This document shows, in pieces, positions 27,716 to 39,600 of a DNA stretch of 64,000 bases. The position numbers and the translations under genes are program-made. Source of the stretch: Chlamydomonas reinhardtii. Lineage: Eukaryota > Chlorophyta > Chlorophyceae > Chlamydomonadales > Chlamydomonadaceae. Under the pieces are notes generated by a model. That model searched no databases, was not told the origin of the DNA, and saw nothing but the letters and a program-made list of their open reading frames with translations. The stretch lies in the NCBI RefSeq assembly GCF_000002595.2, contig NC_057016.1:1628515-1692514 (forward strand), read 5' to 3'. The first letter of the stretch is position 1; the number at the start of each line of letters is the position of its first letter.

Positions 27716-28361
27716 CACGCGGGTACCACCAGGCGGCTGGATGGGGTCTAGGGGAGTCTCTTCTTCCGCGGGCCTTTTCACTGTGAGCAATAACTCGTAC
27801 AAGGATGCTGACCCGACCTACCCCCCACAATTCGATAGCGCTCTATCCGCCTGGCTAGTTAGATTTCTTGTACGAGCTATTGCCCGTGGTGAAAACTGGG
27901 CTGCCGTCCGGGGGGTGCGTTTTCCCAGCCAAACCCGCACGTTGGACGTTGCCCCGGGGCAAATCCTACCGCACGGATTAGACACCGCCTTTCTGTAGGT
28001 ACATAACCAACATCATCATCAGCCAGAAGTGGTCGGCAAAGGTCCAAATTATGCTTATCGGGGCTCAAGTCGCGAAATTGACCGAAGCCCATATCTCGCA
28101 TATGCGCTGTTTGGGGCCTGAATCTATTGCCGTCGACATTAATTCTCGTATAGATGTAATCAAAATAGCTTCAGGCTAAGTTGGCGGGGTCCTGGCGAGC
28201 GCGACATACAGCATTTCGACTTGAGCTCTCGCTCAAAATTATGCCCGAGCACCATCCAGGGACCTTATTATGCGTAATGGGATGTCAATTCATGGTCGGG
28301 GCGACAGTCTGGGCATAGACCTTGCGATCCCGCCCTTGACCCCCGGAGTGGTACCCGCGTG
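27716..28361. mobile_element. Non-autonomous DNA transposon (646 bp), copy 1
   Basis: The element starts CACGCGGGTACCAC and ends with its exact reverse complement GTGGTACCCGCGTG, a perfect 14-bp terminal inverted repeat. The 8-bp sequence CCCTGAGC flanks both sides (27708-27715 and 28362-28369), a target-site duplication. An 8-bp duplication is typical of hAT-type and a few other superfamilies; the family is not certain because the terminal sequence is not a standard hAT end. The interior is less GC-rich than the host and codes for no transposase. An internal inverted pair (27788-27803 with 27867-27882) could form a hairpin. It matches copy 2 in length and, by eye, in sequence. Confidence 0.93.
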
Positions 28362-28369
28362 CCCTGAGC

Positions 28370-28830
28370 ACCGGCAGCCAGCCTACGCACATCCTTATTA
28401 CTTCTCGTCCTCATCCTCATTACTTCTCAATGCTGCTCAAGTCAACAAAGCCGAACACCGTGCCACGTCGCTGCGATTGCTGGCATACATGATGCCACGT
28501 CCGCGGTGCTGTCGAGTCGTCAGCATGTCACGCTTGAGTGTCACACAGCTCAGCATTCACCGTCTGTGTCCGCGCGCGCGCGCCTTTGCTGAGTGCTTGT
28601 AAGCCGTAAAGCTGTTAGCGCCGCCTGCTGCCCTACCCGCCCTTGCATGCCCTGCGCGGCTCGTCCAGACATCTCGCTCGCGAGAGGCTTTTAGAGCCCT
28701 ATGCTACTGTCGTTGCTATTGTGTATTTGTACAAATGTTAGCCAGGTTTGCGCATCATCCCGTGGAGCTTTGAACCAGCACGAACCGGGTGCCATGGCGC
28801 TGCATGGCGTGGATGGGAGTAGGCAGACGA
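28370..28830. other. Spacer between the two transposon copies
   Basis: About 460 bases of host-like sequence with no supported gene. A CG-alternating run lies near 28570-28585. Confidence 0.4.
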
Positions 28831-28838
28831 GCGACGGG

Positions 28839-29484
28839 CACGCGGGTACCACCAGGCGGCTGGATGGGGTCTAGGGGAGTCTCTTCTTCCGCGGGCCTTT
28901 TCACTGTGAGCAATAACTCGTACAAGGATGCTGACCCGACCTACCCCCCACAATTCGATAGCGCTCTATCCGCCTGGCTAGTTAGATTTCTTGTACGAGC
29001 TATTGCCCGTGGTGAAAACTGGGCTGCCGTCCGGGGGGTGCGTTTTCCCAGCCAAACCCGCACGTTGGACGTTGCCCCGGGGCAAATCCTACCGCACGGA
29101 TTAGACACCGCCTTTCTGTAGGTACATAACCAACATCATCATCAGCCAGAAGTGGTCGGCAAAGGTCCAAATTATGCTTATCGGGGCTCAAGTCGCGAAA
29201 TTGACCGAAGCCCATATCTCGCATATGCGCTGTTTGGGGCCTGAATCTATTGCCGTCGACATTAATTCTCGTATAGATGTAATCAAAATAGCTTCAGGCT
29301 AAGTTGGCGGGGTCCTGGCGAGCGCGACATACAGCATTTCGACTTGAGCTCTCGCTCAAAATTATGCCCGAGCACCATCCAGGGACCTTATTATGCGTAA
29401 TGGGATGTCAATTCATGGTCGGGGCGACAGTCTGGGCATAGACCTTGCGATCCCGCCCTTGACCCCCGGAGTGGTACCCGCGTG
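28839..29484. mobile_element. Non-autonomous DNA transposon (646 bp), copy 2
   Basis: This has the same length, the same orientation and the same 14-bp terminal inverted repeats as copy 1. It is flanked by a different 8-bp duplication, GCGACGGG (28831-28838 and 29485-29492). The different duplications show two independent insertions rather than a segmental duplication. The lack of visible differences between copies points to very recent activity, driven by a transposase encoded elsewhere. Confidence 0.93.
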
Positions 29485-29796
29485 GCGACGGGCCCATGAG
29501 CCTCGCTCGTTCATTGTTAGACTGCAACATATAGCCTTTATGTCACAGCAGGCCCGGTTGTATCAAGCAGCCCGAGTTGTATAATTTGGTGCAGGTGCAG
29601 ATACGAACAGGTGGTACTAACAAACGCGTCAGTAACGGAAGACCGGTACCGGTTACAACGAGCCGGACATTTTGCTTGGCCATTTGCCGTATTCATTGTC
29701 TGCCCCATACATGACTGCTCATAAGCTTTGTTGTTAGCTGCTGGCACATTAATCACTTGTCTACATACCCCCATTTGGCCGAGTTCGTGTTCCAAA

Positions 29797-31968
29797 ATGT
29801 CCTTGTTAAGCGCTGGGCGCGTGCTTCTGGATGCCGTGGCACAACCAGGGACTAGCTCAGATGTCCTCTCGCCACAAGAGTTGTTTGCGAAGGCGGAGAA
29901 CACGCAGGCGCTCAGAATCGCCTCCATCTTTGTCATCCTCGCTGCTGGTGTTCTCGGAGGCGTACCACCCCTCTTTCTCAACGTGGGTTGCAGATGGGGG
30001 ACATGGGGGGACGCGGACAGGTTGCGATGGAACAGCAAGAATGGTTGGCGCAGGGTCGTTATCCGAGTCGGGCTTTTGGTGACTCCAACATTGACTAATT
30101 GCAATACCTGCATCATGGCTCCCTTTGTGTTACATGCAGATCTTCCGCGACCAGGAGGGGATGCTCACGCTACTTGTCCGCTCGTTCGCGGCCGGCATTA
30201 TTCTAGCACTTCCATTGGTGCATATCATTCCAGGCAAGCAGGGTTGTGGGGCCAGAGTGCGTCCTCGTTAACCTAGTGAGCATCGCCGGTGGGTGTCACA
30301 GCTCGCTCGTGCAATGGTTGCGGCGGACGGTTGCGGGCCCTGGCCCCTTGCGATACACCTCCTGTTGCGGCGGACAGGTGTCCACTCAAAACTAGGAACA
30401 GAAACAAATGCACCCCGACGAGACAGTAGTTTAGATTGAGGGAGCGGTGATTTAACACGGTGTAACACCCCGCTACGGACACTGCCCACTTCCCTCCATC
30501 CTGCTGGTGCCGGTGCCGTCCCTTTCTCACGTTCCCCCATTGCCCCTCCTCACGCACACACACAACAGAGGCCGTGGAGGATATGGTGGGTCTTGGGGGC
30601 ATCGAGTACCCGCTGGGCGGCGTGTGCGTGCTGTTTGGCGTGGCACTGATGGTGTTCCTGGAGCACTTGGCGCACATCATCATGCACGGGCCGCACAGCC
30701 ACGCCTCCGCCGCCGACTCGGCGGCCGCAGCTTTCCCGATGCTGCCCAGCTCCGGCACGGACGTCGAGGTGGGCGCAACCGCCTGCGGCGCAGCCAAGCG
30801 CGCCAGTGCCCAGACCAGCAGCAACTGCGAAGCGGCGGACCCCAGCTGCGGCGTGCTCGGCGACAGCAGCAGCGTGCCGATGAAGCCGGCCATGGCGGTG
30901 GTGGTGGCGGAGGGCAAGGCGGCGGGAGAGCCGGGGCACAGCCACGTGTGCGTGTCGCGCGGCTCGGCGGGTAACTGGTTCTCCAGCACCTTTCCCACAA
31001 ACACGCAAGCAGCGTCGGGCTCGCTGCGGCTGAAGATTCTGGCGTACATGTTTGGTGAGCAAACTGAGCGGGAGGGGTCCAACGCTCCACGCCCGGGCGG
31101 GGCCCTAACATGTTGGGCACAGGCATGCAAGGGGGCGTTAGAATGCGGAGTTCAAACATTGCTGCGATGCTGGCCTTACTTCGCACTGCTAGTGCTGCAA
31201 TTGCACGCATGCAGCACTTTTACCTGCCCACTTTCACCCCCACCCACACCTCCACACAGAGCTGGGCTGCGTGTTTCACAGCATCATCATCGGCATCAGC
31301 CTGGGCGTCAACACCACCGGCCTGGTGGAGGTGCGGGCGCTGCTCATTGCGCTCAGCTTCCACCAATTCCTGGAGGTGAGGCCGTTGTCGGGCGGGGGTG
31401 TTTGCACCATGTTGATAACAACGGGGCACAAGGCGGAAGGATCTCGAGAGACTCGCGGTGCAGCGGGGATCGGCGGTTGCTTGGGAGGTGCGTGGCTACA
31501 TGGAGGTAGAGGGCATGGGCAGGGGCAGGGAGTGAGGCCTGGGTACATGATGCCCAACACACGGCATGCTGTTGCTTCCTGTTCACATGGCTCAGCTTCT
31601 GCTTGCTCACCTGACTCTCGCAGGGCATCTCGCTGGCGTCTGTGCTGCTGCGCAGCGGCTTCAGCACCCGCAAGGGCGTCACCATGATCCTCATCTACAG
31701 CCTGACGTGCCCGGTGGGCATTGCTGTGGGAATGGCCATTGCTTCCAGCTATGACGCCGAGTCGGAGGCCGCCCGCGCCGTGCAGGGCACCCTGAACGGC
31801 GTGTCGGGCGGCATGCTGCTGTACATCAGCCTGGTGCAGCTGGTGGCGGAGGACATGGGCAGGTTCGTGCCGGGCTCGCGGAGCGGCGGCGCCAGTGCCC
31901 GGCTACTCAGCTTCCTGGCACTGTTCCTCGGGGCTAGCTCCATGTGCATCCTGGCCATCTGGGCCTAG
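29797..31968 (+). CDS. ZIP family divalent metal transporter
   Basis: Five exons (29797-29982, 30140-30233, 30569-31054, 31260-31375, 31624-31968) give 408 residues. Features in order: an N-terminal extension, TM1 (ALRIASIFVILAAGVLGG), TM2 with VRSFAAGIILA and HIIPEA, TM3 (GGVCVLFGVALMVFLEHLAH), and a variable loop of about 110 residues with short His clusters (HGPHSHAS, PGHSHVC). Then come TM4 with ELGCVFHSIIIGISLGV (His262, Ser263, Gly267) and TM5 with FHQFLEGISLAS (His290, Glu294), the metal-path motifs of ZIP proteins, followed by three more helices. It should import zinc, iron or manganese into the cytosol. Intron 2 appears to use a GC donor (CCAG|GCAAGC), because only that junction keeps the HIIPEAVEDM frame. 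Confidence 0.95.
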
Positions 31969-32488
31969 ACCTCCGGGCTGGGTGGAACGCGGAGGTGGAA
32001 GTGGAGGCAGAGGCGGCATTAATAGCGCTGAAGGAGTGGCGCAGAGGCCATCCAATAGGCAGTGGTATCGCGAGTACTAGAAACCAGGAAGTAGGCGGCG
32101 CGTTTCCGCCTTCAAGTAGGTGTATATCTAGGCACGGCAATGTGTGGGGCCGTCCATGACAGGAGTTGGGGTAGGCTCTGGACAGTCGCAAACATTTGAA
32201 ACGGTGGGGCAGGTAGGAACAAGTCTGTGGCCGGCCGCAACGCGGGCGGTTGGTGGACTCGGGCCTTGCTCGCTCTCGCATACATAACGTACATAAGAAT
32301 TGCCACCGTGATATGGTGAGCGTACTTCGAGGCATGCCGCATGCGTGGTGGGCTGGGGCGTGGTGCATTTGTTTGGCGGACCGGGGTGTGGCTGGGTCAA
32401 CATGCGGTTATGGAGGTGCGCACCTATCTAGCGCGGCGGGGTAGTTCCAAGGACGGCATTAGAGATCGATCTTGTGGAATTGAAATGT

Positions 32489-32493
32489 TGTAA
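32489..32493 (+). terminator. TGTAA poly(A) signal, ZIP gene
   Basis: TGTAA about 520 bases after the ZIP stop codon; use as the polyadenylation signal is inferred from position and species-type consensus. Confidence 0.35.
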
Positions 32494-33625
32494 CGAGGGA
32501 CGGTATGCCAGTGCGGGTCTACGTCAGCAAAAAACCGGCAACGGAGGACAGGTCGGGAATTCCGGAATTCTGACTGCCTTATTTGATGTTTGGTAGCTAA
32601 GGATCCCAGGCTCGGCACCGAGGCCCGCAGGCGGTGGAAGATGGAGACCAGGGAAGGAGATGAGGTGGGTCAGCGGGAAGGCGTGAGGGCACTTCAGCCG
32701 AGCCTCCTTCGCAGCCTCAGCCTGCGTGTGTACTTGAGTGGGTGCGGGTGCGCAAGCCAAGGTAGGCCACGCTAAACGCCAGCCTTTGGCAAGTTGGCGA
32801 GCTTCCTCGCTTACAGACACGGCACCAACACCCACAAGTCCACAACCGTCATCCGGTAGTCCTGCCCCGCGACCAGCCGGCGCCTGCCGCACCTGCCAGT
32901 CTGCCTCCTGCTGCGCCGCGCCCGCCCGCTCGGGGCCCGCCCTTGCGGCCGCCCCGCCGCCTGCCTGGGCGTGTGCGGTACATGAACAAGAATTGTCCAA
33001 TGTGGGCTTGTTGCGGCTGGCCACCAAGGCTGCGTGAGGGATTGTGTGTGGGTGTGGGTGTATGTGTGTGTGCGGGGAGTGCAAACTAGCGCAGCTAACA
33101 GAGAATGTGCGAGGAACTAATGCGCTGTAAAGCGCAAGCGCCTCATGCCAGATGCCACCGCCGCAAGTGCCACATGCACATGCTGGCAGGGACAGGGCGG
33201 CGATGGAAGATTATGTTTGGATTGTTTCCATCCCACTCTTCCCATTGGGTGTGTCGCTCCGATGGCGACTGCTGCGGGGCAAAGGGTATTGGGGCTACGA
33301 GTTCAAGACTGCTCTAGATCCAGGCAGGATCCAAAGCTCGCTTGCTCCCACGCGTCAAGCGTTTGAAAAGCCCGAAGCTTCTACTGAAGATATAAACCTC
33401 TTCTCCTATTAACCGAACGATGTTGCAATCCACGTCGGCACAGTGACCGTTTGTCCATTGCTTGAAAAAAAAGCCATAGACCTGACTCGCATATATTTAA
33501 ACGACGGTATCAGTATTATGATGTGGCCCAAGGTTGGGAACGTGGTTTTCGAGTGGAATCGCGCACGCCCGTAGATGCTCGCGAGTTCTGACCCGTTCAT
33601 GAGCTAAAAACGGAAGGTGGGCAAA
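32494..33625. other. Intergenic region upstream of the CLC gene
   Basis: It includes a GT-rich run near 33044-33075. A minus-strand frame of 186 codons (32524-33084) has no ATG at its start and no motif, and is not called as a gene. The CLC promoter and leader should lie in the right part. Confidence 0.35.
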
Positions 33626-36600
33626 ATGGATGGGCAGTTGGACGGGGGCTCTGGCGCGTACGCAGCTGCCGTCGCCTCCGCCCACGGCTGCGATGCGTAC
33701 CCCGGAGGTTCCTACCCGGGGGCGCACAATGGTGGCGTCGCGGTGGTGGCAGCGGCAGCCGCATCGGCAGCTCCCGGGGGCGCGGCAGCACTGGTGCCTG
33801 CGGAGCGGGAGGTGCGGGAGGCACAGCGGCGGCTCAGACGGGCCGAGACGCTACTCTCCAAGTTCCCGCGCTACCGAGCAAACGACTACGCGGTAGGGCC
33901 GGCCGTCCAACAAGTGGAAATCTCGGGGAGGGCCCGAAGGAGCCTGGAGCTGCATGTGCATCAGTAGGAATGCTTTCTGGAGATGCCGCTTGGGTTGGGC
34001 GAATGGAAAGGGCTGCTGTGGGCTCCGGATTAACTCCTGCAAGCTGCTCACGCTGTGGGGTTCTCAACACGCCCAGCACGCAACATGGCGGCAGCTAGCT
34101 CGCACAGCGCTGCGCAGCTAGCACGTGCACATGACCGACCGCGTCTTTATTGCCGTAACTCGCTGTGGGCCGACGTGTCGTGGCGTGTCCTGCTCCGGTG
34201 CAGGTGGGGGAATCCGACCTGCGGCGCTCGCTCATCCTCAACACCACACCGCGGCAGTTCGCGGCTGAGGCGGCGTTCTCCTGGGCGCTGACGGTGGTGA
34301 TTGGCCTGCTCAACGGCGTGGTGAGTGCGAGGGGCTTGTGCATGTGTGGTGTGATGTTCGTGAGGGGACTGGTGCGTGTGCGGGGCTATAGTGCGATGTG
34401 CCATAAGTGAGGTGCTGGGAGGTGCCGGCACGGAGAGGCATGGCGCGGTGCGAAGAGTGGCAGTGCCGGGGAGGCAAAGCGGCGGGTTGACGTCCCTGGT
34501 CACAGGCGCGCGTGCTGACTGCCGGATCGTGGATCGCGGGCGTGCCGTTCCCGGCGTTCAAGCGGCCTGCTGCCGATGACCCTGTACCTGTGCGGTTTTG
34601 CGCGCTTGGGATTTTGTGCGTTTGTTTACGCGCTGACCTGTGTTCGCGCCTGCGCTGCGCAGGCCGGCTTCCTGTTTAATCAGGGCATCTACATGTGAGT
34701 CAGGCGACGCGCCGCTGTGCTGTGCTGGCGTGTGGTGTGATGCGGCGTGTTGGCGTGTGGTGTGGCGTGCTGGGGCGTTGTGCGTTGTGTCAGGGCGTGG
34801 CGCGGGACTAGCCACGGGCGGGCGACTGGAGCGTGTTGCCGCGCTGCGCCGCACGTGGCCGGCACCCACCGGCCCAATGCGGACATGCGCAACGCTGTTG
34901 ACGCAGCCACACAACACGTGAGGTCTTGCAGCACCGCTCAGCTCCTTCGCTCCTCGAGGTCGCGGAACACATGCACGCAGGCTGAACAAATGGAAGTTTG
35001 AGACCACGCTCAAGTTCATCACGTCCGGCGGCGGCTTCGGCATTCCCTATTGCGTGTACATGGCGTTTACAGGTGCGCGTGTGGCAGGGTGGGCAGCTGC
35101 AGCATGTGTCACGCACACCGCTCCTCGCCCGTCCTTTGAACGACGAAACAGACACGCTCCACCTCATCCCCCCCGCAACCCCTGGGCGTCGGCACCTCAA
35201 GCGTGGGGTTTTTTATTCCCTCTTGTTCACAGACGGCTTCCCCTTGCACCGCAGTGCTGTACTCCGCCACCGCCGCCATCCTGGGCAGCTACGTCAGCCC
35301 GCAGGCGGCCGGCAGCGGCATCCCAGAGATCCGGTGCTACCTCAACGGCATCCACGTGCGCGGCCTGCTCACCATCCGCACCTTCTTTGCAAAGGTGTGA
35401 CACTCAACTTTTGCGTAGCTTGGTGACACGTGAGCCGAGGTGTGCAGTACGTGGTCGCTACTGGCCCTTCGAAGAACCGGTGGCGCAGCGGCCGCGGCGC
35501 GACGGGGATGTTGATGCCGTGGTGCTGCAAGGGAAGCTCCATCACGCTTGCCGTACGCTTCGGGTGTTCCTTGCCCACGCCTGACCTTGTCTCCATGCAG
35601 GCCTTCGGGGTGCTCTTCAGCATCGCGGCGGGGCTGGTGGTGGGCAAGGAGGGCCCCTTCACACACGTGGGCGCCATCATTGGCGGTGGCGTGGCGGGCC
35701 TGGGCTCCACCACCCTCACGCGAGCCACCGGCGGCCATTGGCGGGCGGTGCTGCGGTGAGTGCGGCCAAGCATGCCGCGGGGGAAGGGGCCAGACATATT
35801 CGTACCCAAGCAGAATGAGACGCGGTTGGGTAAGGGTTGCAGGGCTCGGCGGGCAGAAGGTCCCATCAGCCCTTAAAGTGCGTGCCTTCCTCTGCCCGAA
35901 TCCTGTATGTACGGCATGCATGTGGTCCGCAGCACACGCTTTGGGCGCTACTTCCGCTCGGCGGTCAGCCACCGCGACCATGTGGCGGCGGGCGCGGCGG
36001 CAGGTGCGGCGGCCCGAGGCCTTCCAGTCTGGATCGAGTTTGGGAGAGGAAGGGTGAAACGCAATTATGATGGTCTATGTTGAAGATTATGTGTTTTGGA
36101 ATGCTGCCACGTTGTCGGCTCGGCCCTGCACCGTGCAGGTGTATCCTCCGCCTTCGGAGCACCCATCGGTGGCATCCTGTTCAGCGTTGAACAGGTGGGC
36201 TCATCTTGGGGCTCGTGCAGGGTGTGGGCCCGGTGGGACGGTGAGCGCCGGTACTAGTCCAATTCGCCGGCCCTCCTTTCGTTCACCCGCCCCACAACAC
36301 CTGTAACCCCGCAGGGCTCGTCCTTCTACAGCGCCAGTATGCTGAGTCATGCCTTCCTGGCCGCGGGTATTGCCATCTTTGTGAGTATGTGTGGGTGGGC
36401 AATGCAAGGCAGTGCAGCAGACGCGGCGCTGCTTATGCATCAGCACCCTTGCCATCAGCTCCTTACCCGATTGCTATGAGAGAAACACGCCAGCACCTGC
36501 ACGCCTTCCTCTGCACATGGATGCCAGCACCATGCACCTTCACCAGCACCAAAACTACTACTACTACTCCTCCTCCTCCGGCTCCTCCTCCCCCTTCAGG

Positions 36601-39600
36601 TGAGCCTGCTGCTGTCGGCCGCGCTGTGGCACGGCCCCGACCTGTACCGCACCGCCTTCACGGCGCCGCAGCAGTTCGCGCTGCTCAACGAGGTGCCCAC
36701 CAAGGTGCGCCTGGCGGCACAGGGTTGGAACAGGGTGAAGGACAGGGGCAGGGGCCGGTGGGGTGGGGAATCCTGCGCCCCGGTGCTCTCGTCTGCATGG
36801 GCGCAAACCTACTGCCTGAAGCCGCCCTCAGACGCACATGCAGCGGGTGATACCAGATCACAACGGCCTGTCCGTGCCCATCACCCAAGTGCGCATGCGC
36901 CCAAACCGCCCCTTCTTAACTAGAACTACCGTAATCATGAATTTGACCCTACTCCTTTCCCTTGCCCGCCCTCCAGGGCCGCTTCTGGTACTACGCCTGG
37001 GAGCTGCCCATCTTCGCGCTCATGGGTGTGGCGGGCGGCCTGGCGGGCGCGGCCATGGTGGCCGTCAACAACCGCATCACCGCGCTGCGCAAGCGCTTCG
37101 TGCCGCCCGCCCGCCCCGCCCGCCGCGTGGCGGAGGTTGTGCTGCTGGCAGCGCTGACCGCCACCGCCTGGCTGCTGCCGTCGTACCTCTCCCCCTGCCT
37201 GCCCGTACCGCCGCGGCCGTACCTGTCGCAGCTCGGCCTGGTTGCCTCATCAGGACCCGGCGGCCCCAACGCGACCAGCGGCACCGATGCTGGCGATGGC
37301 GGCGGGTTGGTGGATGAGCATTACGTGCAGGAGCAGGCGGCGGCGGGCGGCCCTGCGGGCGGCGCGGAAGCGCTGGCGCGCACGCCCACGGTGCTGTACG
37401 CGGGCTTGTATCCGCAGCTGTGGTGCCCGGCCGGCAGCTACAGCTCCTACGGCATGTTGTTCTTCCTGCCGCAGATGACAGCCATCAGCCTTCTGTTCCA
37501 ATTCGAGGTATGGGGGGAAGAGGTGGCGTGGAAGGTGGGGGGCGGGGGCGTGGGGAGGCGGGGTTGGGAGCGGGGAGTGGGAGCGGGGGGAATGGAACCG
37601 GGAAGCGGGGAGCGTGAGCGGGGAGCGAGGAGCGAGACGCCGCTGCGTGCTTCAACTTACCACCTGCCATCTGCCATCTGTCGCCTCGCAGTTCCCTGAC
37701 GGTACCAACTTCCTGTTCGCCCCCGGCGCGCTGGCGGCTCTCAGCAGCCTGGCGTGGCTGTTCATGACCGCCACATTCGGCGTGGGAGCCGTCACCGGGC
37801 TGTTCGTGCCCTCGCTGCTGGTGCGTGGGTGAAAGTTAGGAAAGCGAAAGGGGAGTTTGTTGGTCTCTGTGTGTACGTGCTTAGGGCTGGGGATGTGGAT
37901 TCTTGGGGTTCTGGCATGATGGCGGTTTGGGTGCGCCCGTGTGTTGTGGTATGCCCTCATGCATTGGGGTCACTGGCATCTTGAGCACAAACTCACGTCC
38001 TTCCATTAGCGGGCACCTTGTACCACATCCAAAAAACAAATCACCCAACCATACGGTACACCACCTCCATTTTGACAACAGGTCGGCGGCGCGGGCGGGC
38101 GCCTCGTGGGCCGTGCGGTGCGTGCCATCGCCGCCCGCATCGCGCCGCTGGCGGCCAGCGTATCCCTCGGTGGCGCCGCCGGTGCCGCTGCCGCCACGGC
38201 GCCGGCGGTGTCCATCTGCCTCAGCTCCTACGCGGTGGTGGGCGCGGGGGCGGTGCTGGGCGGCGTGAGCCGCATGCTGCTTTGCAACACGGTGTTGGTG
38301 ATGGAGACGGCCGGCGCCACCGCACTGACGGTGCCGCTCATCGTCACCACCTTTGTGGCCAAGGTGCGGCTGGGGGCAGCGTGGCTGGGGGCTGGGGGCT
38401 GGCCGCCCATAGGCGTAGGCAGGCTCTCTCCGCTCCTTCCAACCGCTTGGCAGCCCATGATGCAGCCCAGAGTGCGCCCGCAACCATGCACGCACAACCG
38501 CCGGGCACACACGTGTTGCCGCCTCCTCCCCAGATGGTGGCGGACGCGCTGCAGCCGGGCATCTTCGACGTGGCCATTGCGCGCGCCGGCTACCCCTACC
38601 TGGAGGCGGAGCCGGCCGACCCCGTGGACATCAAGCTGCAGCAGGCGCTGGCGGCCGGCGACGTCATGAGCAGCCAGGTGGGAGCCAGCGCGTTCAGAAA
38701 AGCACGAGGAAACTGGGCTCGGCACTGTGCGTGTTTGTAACGCGTGTGTTTCCGCTTCCGCTCGTTTCATTTTGGGCACTGGCGGTAGAATTTTTCTCAT
38801 GATGCAAACCGCCAAGTGTAAGTGTCGCACAAGGCAACGCCATCACGCTATGTGCGGCCGTTTGGCAATGACCCACATCGGTCACTGCTCCGTTTGCTTT
38901 CCCTCCGCTAGCTTCTCACAATCCACCCACCCACCGCCCACCGCAGCTGGTGACGCTGCCGGCAGTGGTGCGCATCGGCGACCTGGTGGAGTCGCTGAGG
39001 AGGTGAGGAGCGGGCCAGTGTGCCTGGGGCGGTCTGCTGGCAACGCGGGCTTTGGAGTTTGGAGGCGGGGTCTGTTCACCGTTTACCGCATAGACGAGAC
39101 GCTAAGACACGGCCCAGGGGAAAACGATAGCTAGGCAGAGGAAGGCTACAACGTGCGAAGAGGGGTTCAATCATAGCATCCGGCCCCGCACGTGGACCGG
39201 CGCCGATCCCCGGCTGCGGTACCCGAGCGCCCGCAACCCCACGCCGCAACCCCTAACACGCGTCCAATGCTGCCTCCTTGCCGCAGATGGCCCCACTACT
39301 CCACCTTCCCTCTTACCGACGTGACTGCGCCGGCCGCTGCGCCCGCGGGCGCCCAGCAAGCCGCAAGTCCGGCCGCGGGCGCCACCGCGACGCCGCAACG
39401 GCCGCCGTCAGCCACGCCCTCGGCAAACCCCTCGCGAAAGCCCACGCCCACCTCGGGCATCGCATCCGATGATGACGCCGCGGCTGTGGCTCGGTCCTCG
39501 GCCGCGACCGCCGGGCGCAGCAGCGCATCCCCGCTGCAGGCCCCGGGCCAGCTTCAGCACCCACAGGAGCACCCACCAGCGCACAATTTCTTCATGCCTG

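Noticed and set aside
27135-27830. Minus-strand 231-codon frame running into transposon copy 1
   Set aside because: It crosses the element border, so it cannot be an old gene, and it has no domain signal.
32524-33084. Minus-strand open frame of 186 codons
   Set aside because: It has no ATG at its start and shows only GC-driven Ala/Pro/Gly composition with no domain or splice support.
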